Shown here: positions 1-8,701 of the stretch, in pieces | Layout: every line of letters starts with the position of its first letter | Numbering within the stretch: the stretch's first letter is position 1 | Notes under the pieces: model-generated | What the model was told of the DNA's origin: nothing | What the model saw: only the letters and a program-made list of their open reading frames with translations | The model's database searches: none | NCBI RefSeq assembly: GCF_003316765.1 | Contig: NZ_NIJF01000052.1 | Coordinates: forward strand, 1-61,547 | Reading direction: 5' to 3' | Origin: Bacillus sp. P14.5 | GTDB taxonomy: Bacteria > Bacillota > Bacilli > Bacillales > Bacillaceae_B | DNA: 61,547 nt | Made by a program: the position numbers and the translations under genes

Positions 1-1
1 C

Positions 2-365
2 CCCAAGGAAACACAAAATTAGAGTTAAGAGGCCTCAACCGAGCTTCTAGAGACCCATGAAAACACAAAATTAGAGTTAAGAGGCATCAAGAAGGCTTCT
101 AGAGACCCAAGGAAACACAAAATTAAAGATAAGAGGTCTCAAGAGGGCTTCTAGAGGCCCAAGGAAACACAAAATTAGAGTTAAGAGGTCTCAAGGGAGC
201 TTCTAGACACCCAAGAAATTTCAAAATTAGAGTTAAGAGGCTTCAAGCGGGCTTCTAGAGACCCAAGGAAACACAAAATTAAAGATAAGAGGCTTCAAGC
301 GAGCTTCTAGAGACCCATGGAATCTCCAAAATAAAGATAAGAGGTCTCAAGCGACATTCTTGAGA
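2..365. repeat. Tandem array, seven 52-bp units with palindromic core
   Basis: Seven diverged units recur at exactly 52 bp; the CCC landmark falls at 2, 54, 106, 158, 210, 262 and 314. Each unit has an A-rich half (CACAAAATTAGAGTTAAGAG) and a half that folds on itself: GGTCTC, AAGC, a two-base turn, GCTT, then GAGACC. Units differ by scattered substitutions while the pairing halves are mostly kept. The array may continue left of the window. It does not read as a protein and unit spacing is too short for a CRISPR spacer. The function is unknown; the architecture matches other arrays in this window. Confidence 0.9.
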
Positions 366-375
366 TCTAATAGAG

Positions 376-451
376 ACTAAAGGATGGGCATGACGCCAAT
401 CCTTTAGTCCTTTAAAGCGTGAAGAGGGAAACGCCCTGTTCACGCTTTAAA
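376..451. repeat. Double palindrome at the DUF4097 gene 3' end
   Basis: Two hairpins in series: ACTAAAGGAT at 376-385 pairs with ATCCTTTAGT at 399-408, and TTTAAAGCGTGAA at 411-423 pairs with TTCACGCTTTAAA at 439-451. It sits just past the stop of the minus-strand gene at 466 and may act as its terminator. The second hairpin has the layout of the GGGACNGTCCC elements seen elsewhere (outer arm starting TTTAA, G-rich inner arm), with a diverged core. Confidence 0.6.
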
Positions 452-465
452 ATATTGAAGAGCTG

Positions 466-1332
466 CTAATAAATCCGCACATCGCCGCTGGATACAGATA
501 TCTCAATTTCATATTTACCAGATCCATGAGTACCCGAGATATCGCCATCATCCAATTTTTCGGACTTCAACGGAAATTCATTGGAGATATTGCCGCTGCT
601 TGCCTCGCCTGTAAGGGTAAAACTACTGTTATCTGGAAGGTCCAGTTCGACGTTGCCGGAGCTGAGGTCGAAGCGGATATCGCCTTTCAATTCAGCCATC
701 TCGACATCCATCTCACCGGAGGACAGGTCTCCTTTCAACGGTCCGGAGTAGTCAGTCATTTCGACATCACCGGAACTGATATCGACAATTCCGTCCTCTG
801 TAGTTAACCGGTCGACGATCAGGCTTCCGGATGAGCCATTATGAACAAACTTGTTTGTCTTGATATCTGTCAATTCAAGATTTCCAGAACTCATGTCTGT
901 TCTTAATGTATCGAGTACCATCGGTTTAGAAGAGGAATTCCCTGCAAACTCCAAGCTGCCGGAGCCGATATTGATATCCATGCTGCGGTCGAATTGTTTT
1001 GGGATAAAAACAGTCAATTCAGAATCATGATTGAATGACATCCAGCTGAACCATTTTCTCTTTACTTCAACTTTGATTCCATCCCCTCTTGAGCTGACAA
1101 TTAAATTGCCGTCTCCCTCCAGCTCTGCTTTTACATCATCCCGATCCTCTGGAATGATCACCGTATTACTGCTGGCGACATCAATCTCAATGGTATCCAC
1201 CTTATCATTGACGGACACGCTGTTATCTCCCGTTCGTTTTCCGGAAGCAAACAGTGAAGTATGATCATTGAGGATAAGTAATACAGAACCGACAACCAGC
1301 ACCGCGATGATAATGGCGAATAAATTTTTCAT
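466..1332 (-). CDS. DUF4097-family membrane-anchored beta-repeat protein
   Basis: A 288-aa protein with one N-terminal membrane segment (residues ~4-24) and a long extracytoplasmic part built of repeated SSG-[DNE]-[VLM] steps (DMSSGNLEL, DISSGDVEM, DLSSGEMDV, DLSSGNVEL, VSSGDVRIY), the hallmark of DUF4097/LiaG-like right-handed beta folds. In B. subtilis LiaG belongs to the cell-envelope stress operon liaIHGFSR; the other lia genes are not here, so a role in envelope stress is only inferred. It is transcribed alone, away from the CBO0543 gene. Length is normal for the family. Confidence 0.8.
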   Translation of the reverse strand: MKNLFAIIIAVLVVGSVLLILNDHTSLFASGKRTGDNSVSVNDKVDTIEIDVASSNTVIIPEDRDDVKAELEGDGNLIVSSRGDGIKVEVKRKWFSWMSFNHDSELTVFIPKQFDRSMDINIGSGSLEFAGNSSSKPMVLDTLRTDMSSGNLELTDIKTNKFVHNGSSGSLIVDRLTTEDGIVDISSGDVEMTDYSGPLKGDLSSGEMDVEMAELKGDIRFDLSSGNVELDLPDNSSFTLTGEASSGNISNEFPLKSEKLDDGDISGTHGSGKYEIEISVSSGDVRIY

Positions 1333-1535
1333 TGTGTTCCCTCATTTCATTAGCTTTTCGATATCTTTATCTTATTTCGTTTACCAACTTTATACAATGA
1401 CACTGGCGGTTTATTTTTTAGTAAGGCCAGAGGCGTAGAGGCCATTTGATGGATAAAAAGGAGGAAATAACAGTTCAACAGTTATAAAAGATGTAAAAAA
1501 GAGAGAGACTGAGACTAAAACGGGAGAATGAAAAC

Positions 1536-2047
1536 ATGTATTTGCTCCTTGTGGTTATTGTGTATATAATCTTTGCAAAAAAATTTGTGGATTGGAAGCG
1601 CTGGCAGGACTACTACCCGACAGTCCAATATTACATAATCTGCAACCTGGCTTATAATTTTTTATTTTATGATCATACTTTATGGAAATATAAGGCTGTT
1701 ACAGTAGATTGGCTGAATCACACCCTGATCGAATTGACGTTCTCCTTCTTTGTCCTGCCGATTGTCATCATGTTGTATTTACGTTATTATCCAAAGGGAA
1801 AAAATCATATATTTATGTGGTGATCTGGATTGCTTACTTTACATTCCTCGAATTTCTATTTTACAAAAGAGGCTTGTTTGTGTACGAAAACGGCTGGAGT
1901 GTCAGCTGGTCGCTTGTTTTCAACATCATCATGTTCGTGATGCTCCGGCTGCATTTTAAAAATAAACTGCTTGCCTTGATTCTCTCCATCCCGATCATCG
2001 CGATCTTGCTAATGTTCTTTCATCCATCTCTTGAAGATATGAAATAG
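1536..2047 (+). pseudogene. CBO0543-family membrane protein, frameshifted
   Basis: The first part (1536-~1800) encodes several hydrophobic helices beginning MYLLLVVIVYIIF and reaches YYPKGK, then hits a stop at 1823. The continuation lies in the -1 frame (from about 1800: KSYIYVVIWIAYFTFLEF, ending LEDMK at 2047). Together they give a ~170-aa multi-helix protein with the length and aromatic-rich pattern of the CBO0543 family (function unknown). The break lies at the A6 run 1799-1804; one more A restores a single frame. Either a real one-base deletion or a sequence error. Confidence 0.65.
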
Positions 2048-2058
2048 AAGGTGTTTGT

Positions 2059-2157
2059 ATGGCTAATATAAGCCTTCCCGTTTTCCTCGTATTGGTGATA
2101 GGTACATATATTTTAATGGGGCTTTACTTAAAATGGCGCAGGGATAGAATGAAATAA
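2059..2157 (+). CDS. Small single-helix membrane peptide (32 aa)
   Basis: ATG at 2059 after GAAGGTG (2047-2053) begins a 32-residue reading frame with one hydrophobic helix (residues ~5-24) and a basic tail ending WRRDRMK. It follows the CBO0543-type gene by 11 bp, so the two are probably cotranscribed. No family recognised. The good RBS, immediate linkage and coherent topology support it; its small size limits certainty. Confidence 0.5.
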   Translation: MANISLPVFLVLVIGTYILMGLYLKWRRDRMK

Positions 2158-2199
2158 AAAAACTTCTTGTGTTTCATCGGCAGATTGGTTAAACTATTT

Positions 2200-2636
2200 C
2201 TAATTTAAAAATCAGTGTTGACAGGAATAAGTAGCAGCTCATCTCCCTATCCCAGAGAACCGGTGGAGGGTGAAAACCGGTATATAGGTGACTGTGAATT
2301 ACCTCCTCGAGCTTTCTTTGTGAACATTCAGTAGCGAAGGACGGTTTGAACCGTTATTTCTAAAAAAGAAAGTGGAAAAGTTTTTGGTTCAGAAATTAGG
2401 TCTGTGTTCTGAATCCAGCTTTAGGGCCCCAACGGCTAGCGTACTGCCCGTCCCCTCCTTGCGATAAGTCATCATCGAATCACTTCGTTCTTCGTGATTC
2501 CTTTGTCTCAGGGGGGCCGGAACAGTCCGTACGCCGCTGAGCGGGGCCCTTCCGCTTTTTAAGTGGAAGAGCGATCTTCAACGAGGGTGGTACCGCGTGC
2601 AATAAACCACGTCCCTTTTTTGGGATGTGGTTTTTT
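2200..2636 (+). promoter_or_regulatory. T-box leader of tyrS (specifier UAC)
   Basis: Upstream of tyrS lie T-box landmarks in order: AGTAG-type Stem I base (~2230), an apical Stem I part with AGAGAACCGG and GGTGAAAACC (~2255-2280), a candidate specifier TAC (Tyr) at 2300-2302, the T-box core GAGGGTGGTACCGCG (~2583-2597), and a terminator with CCACGTCCC/GGGATGTGG arms and a T run ending ~2640. Uncharged tRNA-Tyr would stabilise the antiterminator and allow tyrS transcription. The linker between Stem I and the antiterminator is unusually long because of a 128-nt palindromic block. Confidence 0.9.
2423..2550. repeat. Nested palindromic element inside the tyrS T-box
   Basis: The ends pair: AGGGCCCC-N10-GTAC at 2423-2444 against GTAC-N10-GGGGCCCT at 2529-2550. 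Inside, CCCCTCC and GGGGGG arms flank a segment GCGATAAG...GTGATT-CCTTTGTCTCA (2461-2510). A related segment (GCGATAAGG...GTGATTTCTTTATCTCA) occurs near 16.05-16.10 kb outside any leader, so this looks like an inserted mobile or dispersed element that folds on itself and leaves the T-box parts on both sides intact. Confidence 0.65.
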
Positions 2637-2734
2637 ATTTTTCTAAAATACTGAACTTAGCCGAACATCTGCAGCGGATAAAAAGCCGTAATCTAGGCGG
2701 AAAAGTGCGAAATATTTAAAGGAGGAGAACAAGG

Positions 2735-3982
2735 ATGGCAGATTGGATGAAAGACCTGAATAAAGACCAGTTGGATGAAGTAGAAAGGCAGTTCGGCATC
2801 TATGCGAGCGGAACGCAGGAAATCATTCCGGAAGGCGAACTGAAGCAAAAAATCGCTAAATCGATCAAGACGGATACACCGCTGAAAATTAAGCTTGGGC
2901 TCGATCCTTCAGCTCCTGATGTGCATATCGGCCATACGGTTGTGTTAAATAAATTAAGACAATTCCAGGAAAATGGTCATATTGTTCAGTTGATTATCGG
3001 GGATTTCACTGGGAAAATCGGCGATCCAACAGGCAAGTCGACGGCAAGGAAGCAGCTGACAGATGAAGAGGTGAAGCATAACGCACAAACTTACTTTGAG
3101 CAGTTCGGCAAAGTGCTGGATAAGGAAAGAGTAGAACTCTTCTACAACTCCAAGTGGCTGAAGGCGTTGAATCTGGAAGACGTTATCCATCTCGCTGGAA
3201 GCATAACTGTGGCGAGGCTTCTGGAACGGAATGATTTTTCAGAAAGATTGAAGACGGGAAGACCGATTTCACTTCATGAATTCTTCTACCCGCTCATGCA
3301 AGGCTACGATTCTGTAGTCCTCGAAAGCGATGTAGAGCTCGGCGGTACTGACCAGCACTTCAATGTCCTGATGGGACGGGGATTACAGGAGCACTATGGA
3401 AAAGAAAAACAGGTTGTCATGATGCTTCCGCTGCTGGAGGGTCTTGACGGCAAGGAGAAAATGTCAAAGTCGAAACTCAATTACATTGGCATCAACGAAG
3501 ATCCTAAAGAAATGTTCGGGAAAACCATGTCGATTCCGGATGAGTTGATGGAGAAATACTTTGAACTTGCTTCAGATTTGACCTTGAAAGAGAAAAATGA
3601 AATCAGCGCAAGCCTTGGGAATGGAAGTCTGCACCCCCGTGATGCAAAAATGCTTCTGGGCCGCACGCTGGTAAGAATGTATCACGGTGAAGAAGCGGCA
3701 GAAAAAGCCCAGGAACAATTCAAAGCGATCTTCCAGAAGGGGGCTGTACCGGATGATATCCCGGTTGTTCCTTGGAAAAGGGATACAACGGTACCGATTC
3801 TTGAGCTGCTTGTCCAATTGGAAATGCTGAGTTCGAAAAGTGAAGCCCGCCGGATGATTGCCAACGGCGGAGTCAAGATCAGCGGGGAGAAAGTGGAGGA
3901 TCCGGCTCTCGAGGTATCCTTGACGGACGGCTTGATCATCGGAGTTGGAAAACGGAAATTCACAAAAATTAAATTAAGTTAA
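2735..3982 (+). CDS. tyrS: Tyrosyl-tRNA synthetase
   Basis: A cytoplasmic class I synthetase that charges tRNA-Tyr. The 415-aa product has the HIGH signature at residues 64-67 (DVHIGH), KMSKS at 242-246, the tyrosine-site stretch LMQGYDS and ELGGTDQ, and a C-terminal S4 RNA-binding domain (from ~residue 350). The sequence around [14 protein letters not shown] suggests the TyrZ-like branch rather than the classic B. subtilis TyrS branch; this is from memory and unverified. RBS AGGAGG at ~2721. Expression is controlled by the T-box just upstream. Confidence 0.95.
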   Translation: MADWMKDLNKDQLDEVERQFGIYASGTQEIIPEGELKQKIAKSIKTDTPLKIKLGLDPSAPDVHIGHTVVLNKLRQFQENGHIVQLIIGDFTGKIGDPTGKSTARKQLTDEEVKHNAQTYFEQFGKVLDKERVELFYNSKWLKALNLEDVIHLAGSITVARLLERNDFSERLKTGRPISLHEFFYPLMQGYDSVVLESDVELGGTDQHFNVLMGRGLQEHYGKEKQVVMMLPLLEGLDGKEKMSKSKLNYIGINEDPKEMFGKTMSIPDELMEKYFELASDLTLKEKNEISASLGNGSLHPRDAKMLLGRTLVRMYHGEEAAEKAQEQFKAIFQKGAVPDDIPVVPWKRDTTVPILELLVQLEMLSSKSEARRMIANGGVKISGEKVEDPALEVSLTDGLIIGVGKRKFTKIKLS

Positions 3983-4008
3983 TTTTTTTAAAAAATCTGG
4001 TAAATCAT

Positions 4009-4033
4009 GTTTAAGGCGGATTTCACTGGGTAT
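4009..4033 (+). promoter_or_regulatory. Sigma-B type promoter upstream of csp
   Basis: GTTTAA at 4009-4014 and GGGTAT at 4028-4033 are separated by 13 bp, an exact fit to the general-stress sigma-B consensus. The overlapping TATAATAAAT could also serve a sigma-A -10. The start would leave a ~60-nt leader before csp. Confidence 0.75.
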
Positions 4034-4098
4034 AATAAATTAAGTAAAATACTATAACGAAATTTTTGTTTTGTTAGACATTAGGAGGAAAAGAAAAC

Positions 4099-4299
4099 AT
4101 GGAACAAGGTAAAGTAAAATGGTTCAACAGTGAAAAAGGTTTTGGATTCATCGAGCGCGAAGGTGGAGACGATGTATTCGTACACTTCTCAGCTATTCAA
4201 GGTGAAGGGTACAAATCATTAGACGAAGGCCAAGAAGTAACTTTCGATATCGAAGACGGCCAACGCGGTCCTCAAGCGACAAACGTTCAAAAAGTCTAA
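4099..4299 (+). CDS. Cold-shock domain protein (CspA/B family)
   Basis: A 66-aa single cold-shock domain. RNP1 is KGFGFIE (residues 13-19) and RNP2 VFVHFS (26-31); Trp8 and the aromatic patch used to bind single-stranded RNA/DNA are present. Such proteins act as RNA chaperones in the cytoplasm. RBS AGGAGG at 4083-4088. A sigma-B type promoter precedes it and a strong hairpin with a T run follows, so it is monocistronic. Which B. subtilis paralogue (cspB, cspC, cspD) it matches cannot be decided here. Confidence 0.95.
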   Translation: MEQGKVKWFNSEKGFGFIEREGGDDVFVHFSAIQGEGYKSLDEGQEVTFDIEDGQRGPQATNVQKV

Positions 4300-4316
4300 T
4301 ATGAGCCAACTGATAA

Positions 4317-4349
4317 AACAAGTTCCCGGTCCCGGGAACTTGTTTTTTT
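4317..4349 (+). terminator. Rho-independent terminator of csp
   Basis: AACAAGTTCCCGG pairs with CCGGGAACTTGTT (13 bp), followed by a run of T. Confidence 0.9.
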
Positions 4350-4362
4350 GGTTTATTTTAGT

Positions 4363-4407
4363 CCTTTAAAGCACTAAAAACGACAGTCCCTTTTAGTGCT
4401 TTAAAGG
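4363..4407. repeat. GGGACNGTCCC-type palindromic element (copy 2)
   Basis: CCTTTAAAGCACTAAAA pairs with TTTTAGTGCTTTAAAGG around a loop containing ACAGTCCC. One of five dispersed hairpins with TTTAA-type ends and a GTCCC core, here just after the csp terminator. Confidence 0.7.
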
Positions 4408-4466
4408 GCTATAGTGTGTCAGGGGCAGGGATAGGGTAATACTTCGGAAAAAAGGGTGGTGCCGAA

Positions 4467-4994
4467 ATGGTTGAATTGAGCTATTTTACGGAGAATGATT
4501 TTGAGCAGTTAATCGGTTGGTTCAGTTCCAAAAAAGAATATATTCAATGGGGCGGCGGGGGCTTCGGTTATCCGCTTACCAGGGAAAACCTTCATTCCCA
4601 TATAGAAAAGGCAAATCAAGAGAATAGTGAAAAGCGCATCTATAAAGTGATTGAGAAAGCATCAGGGAAAGCGGTTGGACATATCTCATTAGAGAGCATC
4701 GACAGGGAGAATCATTCGGCGAGGGTCTGCAGGGTGCTCGTAGGGGATGAGTCAATCCGGGGAAAAGGTGTCGGGAAAGCCATGATGGAAGAGATCCTGA
4801 AAGTGGCCTTTGATGAGCTGGGCCTTCATCGGGTAAGTCTGGGTGTTTATAATTTCAACCATTCAGCCATCAAGTGCTACGAGAAGGCAGGGTTCCAAAA
4901 AGAAGGGCTGAAACGGGATGTCCAAAGATATGAAAGTGAGTACTGGAGCCTCTGGGAGATGAGTATCCTGGAGAATGAATGGAAGAAAAAATAG
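4467..4994 (+). CDS. GNAT-family N-acetyltransferase
   Basis: A 175-aa single GNAT domain of the RimJ/RimL-like type, which moves an acetyl group from acetyl-CoA to an amine. The acetyl-CoA binding loop is visible as VGDESIRGKGVGKAMM (Q/R-x-x-G-x-G/A motif, residues ~91-106), followed by LGLHRVSLGVYNFNHSAIKCYEKAGF, typical of motif B. Substrate unknown. ATG follows GGTGGTGCCGAA (weak RBS). It appears monocistronic. Confidence 0.85.
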   Translation: MVELSYFTENDFEQLIGWFSSKKEYIQWGGGGFGYPLTRENLHSHIEKANQENSEKRIYKVIEKASGKAVGHISLESIDRENHSARVCRVLVGDESIRGKGVGKAMMEEILKVAFDELGLHRVSLGVYNFNHSAIKCYEKAGFQKEGLKRDVQRYESEYWSLWEMSILENEWKKK

Positions 4995-5065
4995 ACATAT
5001 TGTAAGAATAAAGTGATATGATGTTCCTGTAAGCTATCTTTTAAGAAAAAAGGAGAACTATCTGA

Positions 5066-5986
5066 ATGATGAAGCAATGGAGTAAGATCGCTTTAATTCT
5101 TGCAGTCTTTTTTGGTCTATTCGCGAGCAGTACAGTCATGGCGTCAGATAATGAAACAAACAAAGAAAGTATAAATGAAAAATTCGGGCTTCCAATTGTT
5201 GTGTTGGGAGAATCCCTATCTGAAGAGAAGAAAGAAGAAGTAAGGAAAGCCCTCGAAGTGGACGACCCTGAAATGGTAGAGGAAATCACGGTGACAGGGG
5301 AAGACCTCGCCCGCTACATCCAGGGTGAAGACAGAAATGCAAACATGTACTCTTCAGCTAAAATTACGAGAAAAGAAAAAGGCGAAGGCCTTATCATAGA
5401 ACGGGCGACACCCGGCAATATCACAGAAGTGACTGATGAAATGTATGCTAATGCCCTGCTGACAGCGGGAATCGAGGATGCAACGGTCATCGTGGCATCG
5501 CCAATCAAGGTGAGCGGCCACTCTGCCCTTACAGGTATCTATAAAGCCTATGAAGTAAGCGGCGAGAAGCTGGATACAGTCAGAATGGAAGTGGCCAATG
5601 AAGAACTGGGCATTGCCACTGAACTGGCAAAAGAAGAAGGAATGGACCAGGAAAAGGTCAGTGAGCTTCTGACAGAAATCAAAAAACAGATTGCCGAGCA
5701 AAATCCTGCGACTAAAGAAGATGTCGAGAGAATTGTGAATGAACAGCTGCAGAAGCTGAATATCGAATTGAGCCCGGAAGACCGCCAGCTGCTTATCGAT
5801 TTATTCGATAAAATGAGAAATCTGGATATCAATTTCGATAACGTTAAAGGACAGCTGGAAGATATCTCGAATGATATCAAAAAAAGGCTTGATGAAGTGG
5901 TTGGTGAAGAAGGAAAAGGATTCTTGCAGGGCATCCTGGACTTCTTCCGGAATTTATTTCAGTCTATAGCGGATTTGTTTAAATAA
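5066..5986 (+). CDS. ypuA: DUF1002 secreted protein, YpuA-like
   Basis: A 306-aa exported protein: signal peptide at residues 1-27 (hydrophobic stretch ending AVFFGLFASSTVMAS) then the DUF1002 core (PIVVLGESLSEEKKEEV, ATPGNITEVT, ASPIKVSGHSALTGIYKAYE). The last ~60 residues are charged and helical, ending LDFFRNLFQSIADLF. B. subtilis YpuA (~290 aa) is cell-envelope associated; molecular function unknown. The first Met is preceded by AAGGAGAAC. Alone between terminators. Confidence 0.85.
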   Translation: MMKQWSKIALILAVFFGLFASSTVMASDNETNKESINEKFGLPIVVLGESLSEEKKEEVRKALEVDDPEMVEEITVTGEDLARYIQGEDRNANMYSSAKITRKEKGEGLIIERATPGNITEVTDEMYANALLTAGIEDATVIVASPIKVSGHSALTGIYKAYEVSGEKLDTVRMEVANEELGIATELAKEEGMDQEKVSELLTEIKKQIAEQNPATKEDVERIVNEQLQKLNIELSPEDRQLLIDLFDKMRNLDINFDNVKGQLEDISNDIKKRLDEVVGEEGKGFLQGILDFFRNLFQSIADLFK

Positions 5987-6050
5987 ACTGGATTATTTAC
6001 TATGAATTACTATCCACATTGGCGTCTTGATCGAACAAGATGAAGATAGA

Positions 6051-6080
6051 GGACCATTTCCCCGGGAAATGGTCCTTTTT
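6051..6080 (+). terminator. Terminator after ypuA
   Basis: GGACCATTTCC and GGAAATGGTCC arms around a tight CCCG turn, followed by TTTTT. Confidence 0.9.
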
Positions 6081-6278
6081 ACTTTTAGTCTGAAAGCCAG
6101 ACGGCATTAAAGCAAGTTCCAAATGACTGTACTTTCTTATTGCAAGGCAGTGCTGTGCAATATTTGAGGTCCAATTTTAAATCCAGCGCCTGGATAATTC
6201 CTTTGGCAGAGGGCCTTGTGAGTGTAAATTGAATTGCACAAATTTTACAATAATATTAAAATGATGACATAAGGGAGG

Positions 6279-8267
6279 GTGGGTATGAGCAATAAATTAT
6301 ACTTTCTAGTTAGGGTTCCATTCTATTATTTCCTTGGGATCCTGGGGATTATCTTTGTCAGTATAGCTCCTCATGCGTTTAAAGAGAGAGGGATTTATAA
6401 CGGAATAGGCTACCTGGAAGAATTCTTCAAATTCGCCTTTTCTTTATCAAAAAGAGAGACATGGTTTTATATGTACAAGGGGTATGAAGTCGATGTCATT
6501 GATATGCTGATCGAGCCTTACTTCTATTCCTTACAGGTTTTGTTTGGAGCATTAGGGGCTGGTTTGGGTCTTGCACTGATTCTTACATATTTTACGGTAA
6601 TGCTGCCAAAATGGCTGATGTCCCCAATCAAAAAATCACTGGGATTTCTCGAAACGGTTCCAGACTTGATGGTGGCATTCCTGCTGCAGCTTTTCATTGT
6701 ATTTTTCTACAAATCTTTCGGAGTGGAATTGATGCTGTTTACTGCTTTGGGAGAGGAAAAGGTTTATCTTGCTCCAATCATTACTCTCTCCATTATTCCC
6801 ATGCTGTCCTTTTACAGAATCCTGCTTTTGGTAACAGAGGAGGAATTGTTGAAGACACACGTGGAATTCGCGCGAAGTAAAGGTCTTGGCAAAACGAAAA
6901 TCCTGAGATCTTATGTGTTGAAAAATATATCACCAAGTGTTTTTCACCATGGCAAAATCATCTTATGGGGAATGCTGTCAAGTTTATTTATTATTGAAAC
7001 GGTTTTTAATATGAGAGGTATCACCTATTACATTGTCGAGGATTTCAGACCGATTACCGTAGCGGCTGCTCTAATCTTGATTTATACACCTTTTTTCTTT
7101 CTTTACCAGCTGATCTATACATGGCTGAGAGCAGATGACGTGGAAGATCATTCGAAGTATAAGAAAGACAGGACACACATTGGTGAGTGGAAGATATGGG
7201 GATATCTTGCCCTGCTCTGGAAATTATTCCGCCAGCATATGAGAAATCCTAAGTTTGCTGCCGGGTTTCTTACTCTTTTCGGGATTATCACTTATAGTAT
7301 CCTTTATACCATTTTTGCGAAGGTCCCCGTGGAACAGGTCATCTGGCTGCGGGATGAAGCCGGGAAGCTTTTAAGTGTGCCCCCGCATAAACCGTCAGAA
7401 CTTATGATCCTTGGTTCGGACTACTTCGGGTACAGCATCTTGGATCAATTGATTGTCGGGGCGAAATACACGCTGATTTTTGCCTTGGTTGTGGCGGTAC
7501 TGAGGGTTGTGATCGGTTTTTATCTGTCGGTTTATTATCACTTTTACCTTAATGAATATCGAAAAAATTGACTTACCCGAGTGGTGGACTCCATTCATTT
7601 TCTTCCGCTGAGCATCATTGCTTACCTTCTTTTGAGACCGGTTCTCTGGCAGGACCCCTTCTCGGATATTGAATATTCGATGCTTGAGAGGCTGTTATTC
7701 GAAGCCTTTATCTTGACGATTCTTGTCATCCCGCTGACAACTGTCCTGATAGGCAACGAAATGAGGGAGCTATCGAAAAATGAGTTCATTTTGAATGCTA
7801 AGCTGATGGGAGGAAGCAATCGCCATATTTTATGGACTCACCTTTTCCCACATATGGCTCCAAGATTGTTTATCCTGTTTGGACAGCAGTTCATACAAGT
7901 GCTGTTTATTCTAGTGCATCTGGGGTTATTCCATTTATTCCTTGGAGGAACAATTGTCACCAGGGGAGACATGCCTGATCCGCCAAAAACCTCAACATTT
8001 GAATGGTCTGGATTGATCAGCTCCACGAAGAATGCTTTGATGACAGGAAACTATTCAATCGTTCTGGCCCCCTTGGCTGCTTTTATGATCTCGATTATTG
8101 CTATGCAGCTGATCGTCCAGGGCGTGAAGGAGATTCAACAGAAAAAGGTCGGGGTGAATGTCTTTATAAGGAAAAGAACAAAAGAAGAGACAGTGGAGCC
8201 AAATATTACCCCGCCGGTACAACCTACAGACTTTGTCATTACTCCTTCAAAAGTGGTGGACCATTAA
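6279..8267 (+). pseudogene. Fused DppB/DppC-like ABC permease with an in-frame TGA
   Basis: One continuous frame of 663 codons broken by a single TGA at 7569-7571. The N-half (430 codons) is a DppB-like inner-membrane permease with an EAA-type loop (EFARSKGLGKTKILRSYVLK, residues ~195-214). From ~residue 310 a second, DppC-like permease begins and runs through the stop; its own EAA-type loop (NAKLMGGSNRHILWTHLFP) lies after it. A GTG at 7581 could restart, but the sequence upstream (LTRVVDS) matches the DppC helix that would be cut. No ATPase or solute-binding gene is near. Possible causes are nonsense mutation, sequence error or readthrough. Peptide or nickel uptake is the family role; substrate unknown. 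Confidence 0.75.
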
Positions 8268-8270
8268 ACA

Positions 8271-8314
8271 GAACCCGCTGTTTCTATATGAGCAGCGGGT
8301 TCTCTTCATTTTCT
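8271..8314 (+). terminator. Terminator after the permease
   Basis: GAACCCGCTG and CAGCGGGTTC arms with a 12-nt loop and a T-rich tail. Confidence 0.85.
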
Positions 8315-8701
8315 GCTAAAACTATCTGGAGTTCTATTTGCCTGTGAGATTCTACGCATAATAAAAACAGGAGGCGCATTCTTGTTATCTAGCTATGGAA
8401 TATAGCTTCCTGATTAATGGACTCCATTCCTCATCTTCATGATTCCTTTTTTACTAAGCTGCTTGGGAAGATACCTCCTTGGCGGCCTTGCCTTGACATT
8501 TGTTATTCAGCCGCTGCTTCTTGCCTGGGAAAAAGAAGAGACCTGATCCCAATCCATTCTATGAGAATTCTGCCAGCATAGCGGACTCCTGCCACGAAGC
8601 AATTCTTCATCCGCGGCAGGACATCCTTCACCAGTTCCAAAACCAATCGCTTTATCGGCATAGCGGAATTATATATACTCAGGAAAAAGGAGTGATTTGT
8701 C
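8315..8701. other. Spacer without a convincing gene
   Basis: A 35-codon hydrophobic frame starts at 8439 (MIPFLLSCLGRYLLGG...) and open frames exist on the minus strand, but none has a clear RBS or recognisable family. TCCTGCC/GGCAGGA arms near 8587-8622 could form a weak hairpin. The RBS of the next gene (AAAAAGGAG) is at ~8683. Confidence 0.4.

Noticed and set aside
2..365. CRISPR array
   Set aside because: No distinction between constant repeats and unique spacers: the whole 52-bp unit is conserved and diverges evenly.
526..807. 93-aa plus-strand frame inside the DUF4097 gene
   Set aside because: Antisense shadow of the repetitive SSG-rich coding sequence; no RBS, no family.
7569..7571. 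Selenocysteine codon
   Set aside because: The family has no selenoproteins, no SECIS-like hairpin is evident directly after TGA, and Bacillaceae generally lack the machinery.
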